Notes under the pieces: generated by a model
Told to the model about the DNA's origin: nothing
Databases searched by the model: none
Seen by the model: the letters and a program-made list of their open reading frames with translations, nothing else
Made by a program: the position numbers and the translations under genes
Assembly: GCA_002320555.1 (NCBI GenBank)
Contig: DCJV01000104.1
Span: 1 to 7,683 of the forward strand
Direction: 5' to 3'
DNA length: 7,683 nucleotides
Origin: Ruminococcaceae bacterium UBA1691
Lineage (GTDB): Bacteria > Bacillota > Clostridia > Oscillospirales > Acutalibacteraceae
In this document: positions 6,004 through 7,683 of the stretch, in pieces
Position numbering within the stretch: position 1 is the stretch's first letter
Layout of the letters: every line of letters starts with the position of its first letter

Positions 6004-6032
6004 ATTCTATCATGAGAAAGCTTTTTTTTCAA
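6004..6032 (-). promoter_or_regulatory. sigma-A promoter for the membrane-protein pair
   Basis: TTGAAA at 6032-6027 and TAGAAT at 6009-6004 on the minus strand are each 5 of 6 to consensus, with a 17-nt spacer. An AT-rich stretch lies upstream. The start would be near 5997, giving a leader of about 40 nt. It sits just beyond the gdhA terminator, so the pair is an independent unit. Confidence 0.82.
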
Positions 6033-6072
6033 ACATAATCAGAATTGTTTACATTCTTATCACAATTGAAAC

Positions 6073-6108
6073 AAAAAAAGGCCTGCCGCTTCTTACGGCA
6101 AGCCTTTT
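6073..6108 (-). terminator. intrinsic terminator of gdhA
   Basis: On the minus strand AAAAGGCTTGCCG (6108-6096) pairs with CGGCAGGCCTTTT (6088-6076), a 13-bp stem with a single G-U and a 7-nt loop. It is followed by a run of Ts through 6073. It starts about 15 nt after the gdhA stop. Confidence 0.93.
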
Positions 6109-6122
6109 CATAAAATTCTCGT

Positions 6123-7451
6123 TTAAATAATGCCTTGCGCCAGCATCGCATCCGCAACCTTCAGGAAGCCCGCGATATTTGCGCCGACCACAAAATTATC
6201 CTTATGGCCGTATTCCTCTGCCGCAGCAGACATGTTGGTATAGATATTGACCATGATATTTTTTAGGTTTTGATCCACCTTATCGAACGACCAGCTCAGG
6301 CGCGCGCTGTTCTGGCTCATTTCAAGCGCAGAGGTAGCTACACCGCCTGCATTCGCCGCCTTGCCCGGCGCAAACAGGATACCGCTTTGCAGAAATACCT
6401 GAATCGCATCATGCGTGGAGGGCATGTTGGCACCCTCACCAACCGCAATACAGCCGTTTTTGATCAGCTCGCGCGCATCCTCGGCGTTGAGCTCGTTTTG
6501 CGTTGCACAGGGCAGCGCAATATCGCATGGAACACCCCATACCTTTCCGTTCTCATAATATTTCGCATTGGGGCGCTGCGCGGCATATTCGCTGATCCTG
6601 CCGCGGCGAACCTCCTTGATCTCCTTAAGGAGCGCAAGGTCAATCCCGTCCGGATCGTAGACGCAGCCATTGGAATCGCTGGCTGTCACAACCTTTGCGC
6701 CGAGCTCCTGTGCCTTTTCAATGGCATAGATCGCCACGTTGCCGGAGCCGGAAACGGTGACAGTCTTGCCCTCGATATCATTGCCATGTGCGCGCAGCAT
6801 TTCCTCCACGAGATAAACCAGGCCATAGCCGGTCGCCTCCGTACGCGCGAGCGAACCGCCGAAACTCAGGCCCTTGCCTGTCAGGACGCCCTCATACTGG
6901 CCGGTGATCCGCTTATACTGGCCGAACATATAGCCGATCTCGCGCCCGCCCACGCCGATATCGCCGGCGGGAACATCCGTATTCGGGCCGATGACGCGAT
7001 AAAGGGACGTCATAAAGCTCTGGCAAAAGCGCATAACCTCTGTATTGCTCTTTCCCTTCGGATCAAAATCCGAGCCACCTTTTGCGCCGCCGATGGGCAG
7101 GCCGGTCAGGGAATTTTTGAAAATCTGCTCAAAGCCGAGAAATTTAATAATACTCATATTGACGGAAGGATGGAAGCGCAGGCCGCCCTTATACGGACCG
7201 ATCGCGCTGTTAAACTGGACGCGGTAGCCCCGGTTGACCTGAACCTTGTTATTGTCGTCCATCCAGCAAACGCGGAAGACAGTCGCACGTTCCGGCTCGA
7301 CGATACGCTCAAGCAAAGATGTTTTTTCATAGTAAGGATTACTTTCCACAACCGGACGGATCGATTCCAGCACCTCCGTTACCGCCTGGCAAAATTCCGG
7401 CTGCGTATGGTTACGCTTGAGTACCTTTTCTAAAACATCATCTACGTACAT
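6123..7451 (-). CDS. gdhA: glutamate dehydrogenase, NADP-type
   Basis: The enzyme interconverts 2-oxoglutarate plus ammonia and glutamate in the cytoplasm and links carbon and nitrogen metabolism. The product has 442 residues, as usual for hexameric small-type enzymes. Motifs in order are GPYKGGLRFHPSVN (85-98, K88), FKNSLTGLPIGGAKGG (111-126, catalytic K124), PAGDIGVGGREIGYM (161-175, catalytic D164), the Rossmann GSGNVA (235-240), and NAGGVATSALEMSQN (367-381). After the second strand it reads TASDSNG (256-262), like the NADP-dependent E. coli enzyme and unlike the GPDG of the NAD-specific C. symbiosum enzyme, so NADP(H) is favoured (EC 1.4.1.4). The start is ATG 7451-7449, with GGAAGG 9 nt upstream. 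An in-frame ATG at 7553 would add 34 residues that do not look like this family. It is a single-gene unit with its own promoter, a long leader and a terminator. Confidence 0.97.
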   Translation of the reverse strand: MYVDDVLEKVLKRNHTQPEFCQAVTEVLESIRPVVESNPYYEKTSLLERIVEPERATVFRVCWMDDNNKVQVNRGYRVQFNSAIGPYKGGLRFHPSVNMSIIKFLGFEQIFKNSLTGLPIGGAKGGSDFDPKGKSNTEVMRFCQSFMTSLYRVIGPNTDVPAGDIGVGGREIGYMFGQYKRITGQYEGVLTGKGLSFGGSLARTEATGYGLVYLVEEMLRAHGNDIEGKTVTVSGSGNVAIYAIEKAQELGAKVVTASDSNGCVYDPDGIDLALLKEIKEVRRGRISEYAAQRPNAKYYENGKVWGVPCDIALPCATQNELNAEDARELIKNGCIAVGEGANMPSTHDAIQVFLQSGILFAPGKAANAGGVATSALEMSQNSARLSWSFDKVDQNLKNIMVNIYTNMSAAAEEYGHKDNFVVGANIAGFLKVADAMLAQGII

Positions 7452-7460
7452 GAAAATCAT

Positions 7461-7466
7461 CCTTCC
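7461..7466 (-). promoter_or_regulatory. Shine-Dalgarno site deciding the gdhA start
   Basis: GGAAGG is 9 nt before the ATG at 7451. An ATG at 7460-7458 directly abuts the site and cannot use it. Its first three bases are also in a possible 6-bp stem (see the leader). Confidence 0.7.
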
Positions 7467-7470
7467 AAAC

Positions 7471-7584
7471 TCAAAAATTTTGGAGCTCACGCGAAGGGCG
7501 GACGAATGCTTTTCCAGCGGTCTGCCGCGGAAGCCGGCAGCTCCTCCCTCCATAAAGAAGCCAGTACCCCCCTACAGCTGGCAT
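7471..7584 (-). CDS. possible gdhA leader peptide (37 codons)
   Basis: An open frame runs from ATG 7584-7582 to TGA 7473-7471 in the gdhA leader. A purine-rich GAGAGAGGG stretch ends 4 nt before the ATG and could act as a ribosome site. The peptide starts MPAVGGYWLLYGG and continues with several Arg residues. It has no known domain that I recognise and no run of one amino acid as in classical attenuators. Its stop lies 19 nt before gdhA and inside the loop of a hairpin that touches the gdhA ribosome site, so translating it could affect gdhA initiation. It may equally be a chance frame. Confidence 0.3.
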   Translation of the reverse strand: MPAVGGYWLLYGGRSCRLPRQTAGKAFVRPSRELQNF

Positions 7585-7608
7585 AAAGCCCTCTCTCGCT
7601 TGCAATTT

Positions 7609-7637
7609 ATTTTACCCGATTTGCGTCTAAAATGCAA
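7609..7637 (-). promoter_or_regulatory. sigma-A promoter for gdhA
   Basis: TTGCAT at 7637-7632 (4 of 6) and TAAAAT at 7614-7609 (5 of 6) on the minus strand are separated by 17 nt. The sequence above it, to the end of the window, is AT-rich (for example AATAATTTAAAATTAG) and could act as an UP element. Transcription would begin near 7602. Confidence 0.8.
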
Positions 7638-7683
7638 GAACTAATTTTAAATTATTCATATTTTGGGAATCTTTATCTAAAAT

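Larger units (their letters stand above)
7452..7602 (-). promoter_or_regulatory. long structured 5' leader of gdhA
   Basis: About 150 nt separate the predicted start of transcription from the gdhA ATG. Three stems are visible. CTGCCG/CGGCAG pairs 7540-7535 with 7527-7522. TCCAAA/TTTGGA pairs 7484-7479 with 7469-7464 and covers part of the ribosome site. An alternative pairing, GGAGCT 7544-7539 with AGCTCC 7487-7482, would exclude the second. I do not recognise a known riboswitch or T-box. Confidence 0.45.

Noticed and set aside
6270..7433. 387-codon open frame on the plus strand opposite gdhA
   Set aside because: It is antisense to a gene with full catalytic motifs. The translation shows no family features and arises from GC-biased codon use.
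7452..7553. N-terminal extension of gdhA by 34 residues from an ATG at 7553
   Set aside because: The extension does not resemble glutamate dehydrogenase, and the ATG lacks a well-spaced ribosome site. The ATG at 7451 has GGAAGG at 9 nt and gives the normal length and residue numbering.

Overview
The window is a 7.7-kb piece of a GC-rich chromosome, most likely from a Clostridia-type Bacillota. The evidence is the SRP RNA - dnaX - ybaB - recR gene order (the B. subtilis scr-dnaX-yaaK-recR arrangement), AGGAGG-type ribosome binding sites, consensus sigma-A promoters, and a glutamate dehydrogenase close to the Clostridium symbiosum type in length and catalytic residue numbering. I cannot name the species. 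Every gene I support lies on the minus strand, so transcription runs from high to low coordinates.

Layout in transcription order. (1) 7683-6073: a sigma-A promoter, a leader of about 150 nt that may encode a short peptide and hide the gdhA ribosome site, then gdhA (NADP-type glutamate dehydrogenase) and a strong intrinsic terminator. (2) 6032-3967: a separate promoter drives two translationally coupled, unrecognised genes. One encodes a single-pass membrane protein with an acidic cytoplasmic N-terminus and an external TPR-like region. The other encodes a polytopic membrane protein with a His/Cys-rich N-terminus. A large inverted repeat follows them. (3) 3929-957: a promoter drives an SRP RNA (ffs/scr), then dnaX, ybaB and recR (replication clamp-loader subunit, nucleoid-associated protein, recombination mediator). 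(4) 923-11: a perfect-consensus promoter drives smpB. The tmRNA gene ssrA begins only 15 nt after the smpB stop, so protein and RNA partners of trans-translation appear to be made from one transcript.

Most of the window is housekeeping. Functional themes are nitrogen assimilation (gdhA), membrane targeting (SRP RNA), replication and repair (dnaX-ybaB-recR) and ribosome rescue (smpB-ssrA). The least explained parts are the two-gene membrane pair (4031-5958), the gdhA leader, and the tmRNA tag, whose apparent resume codon is AUA rather than the usual alanine codon. I see no CRISPR array, insertion sequence, phage gene or defence system.
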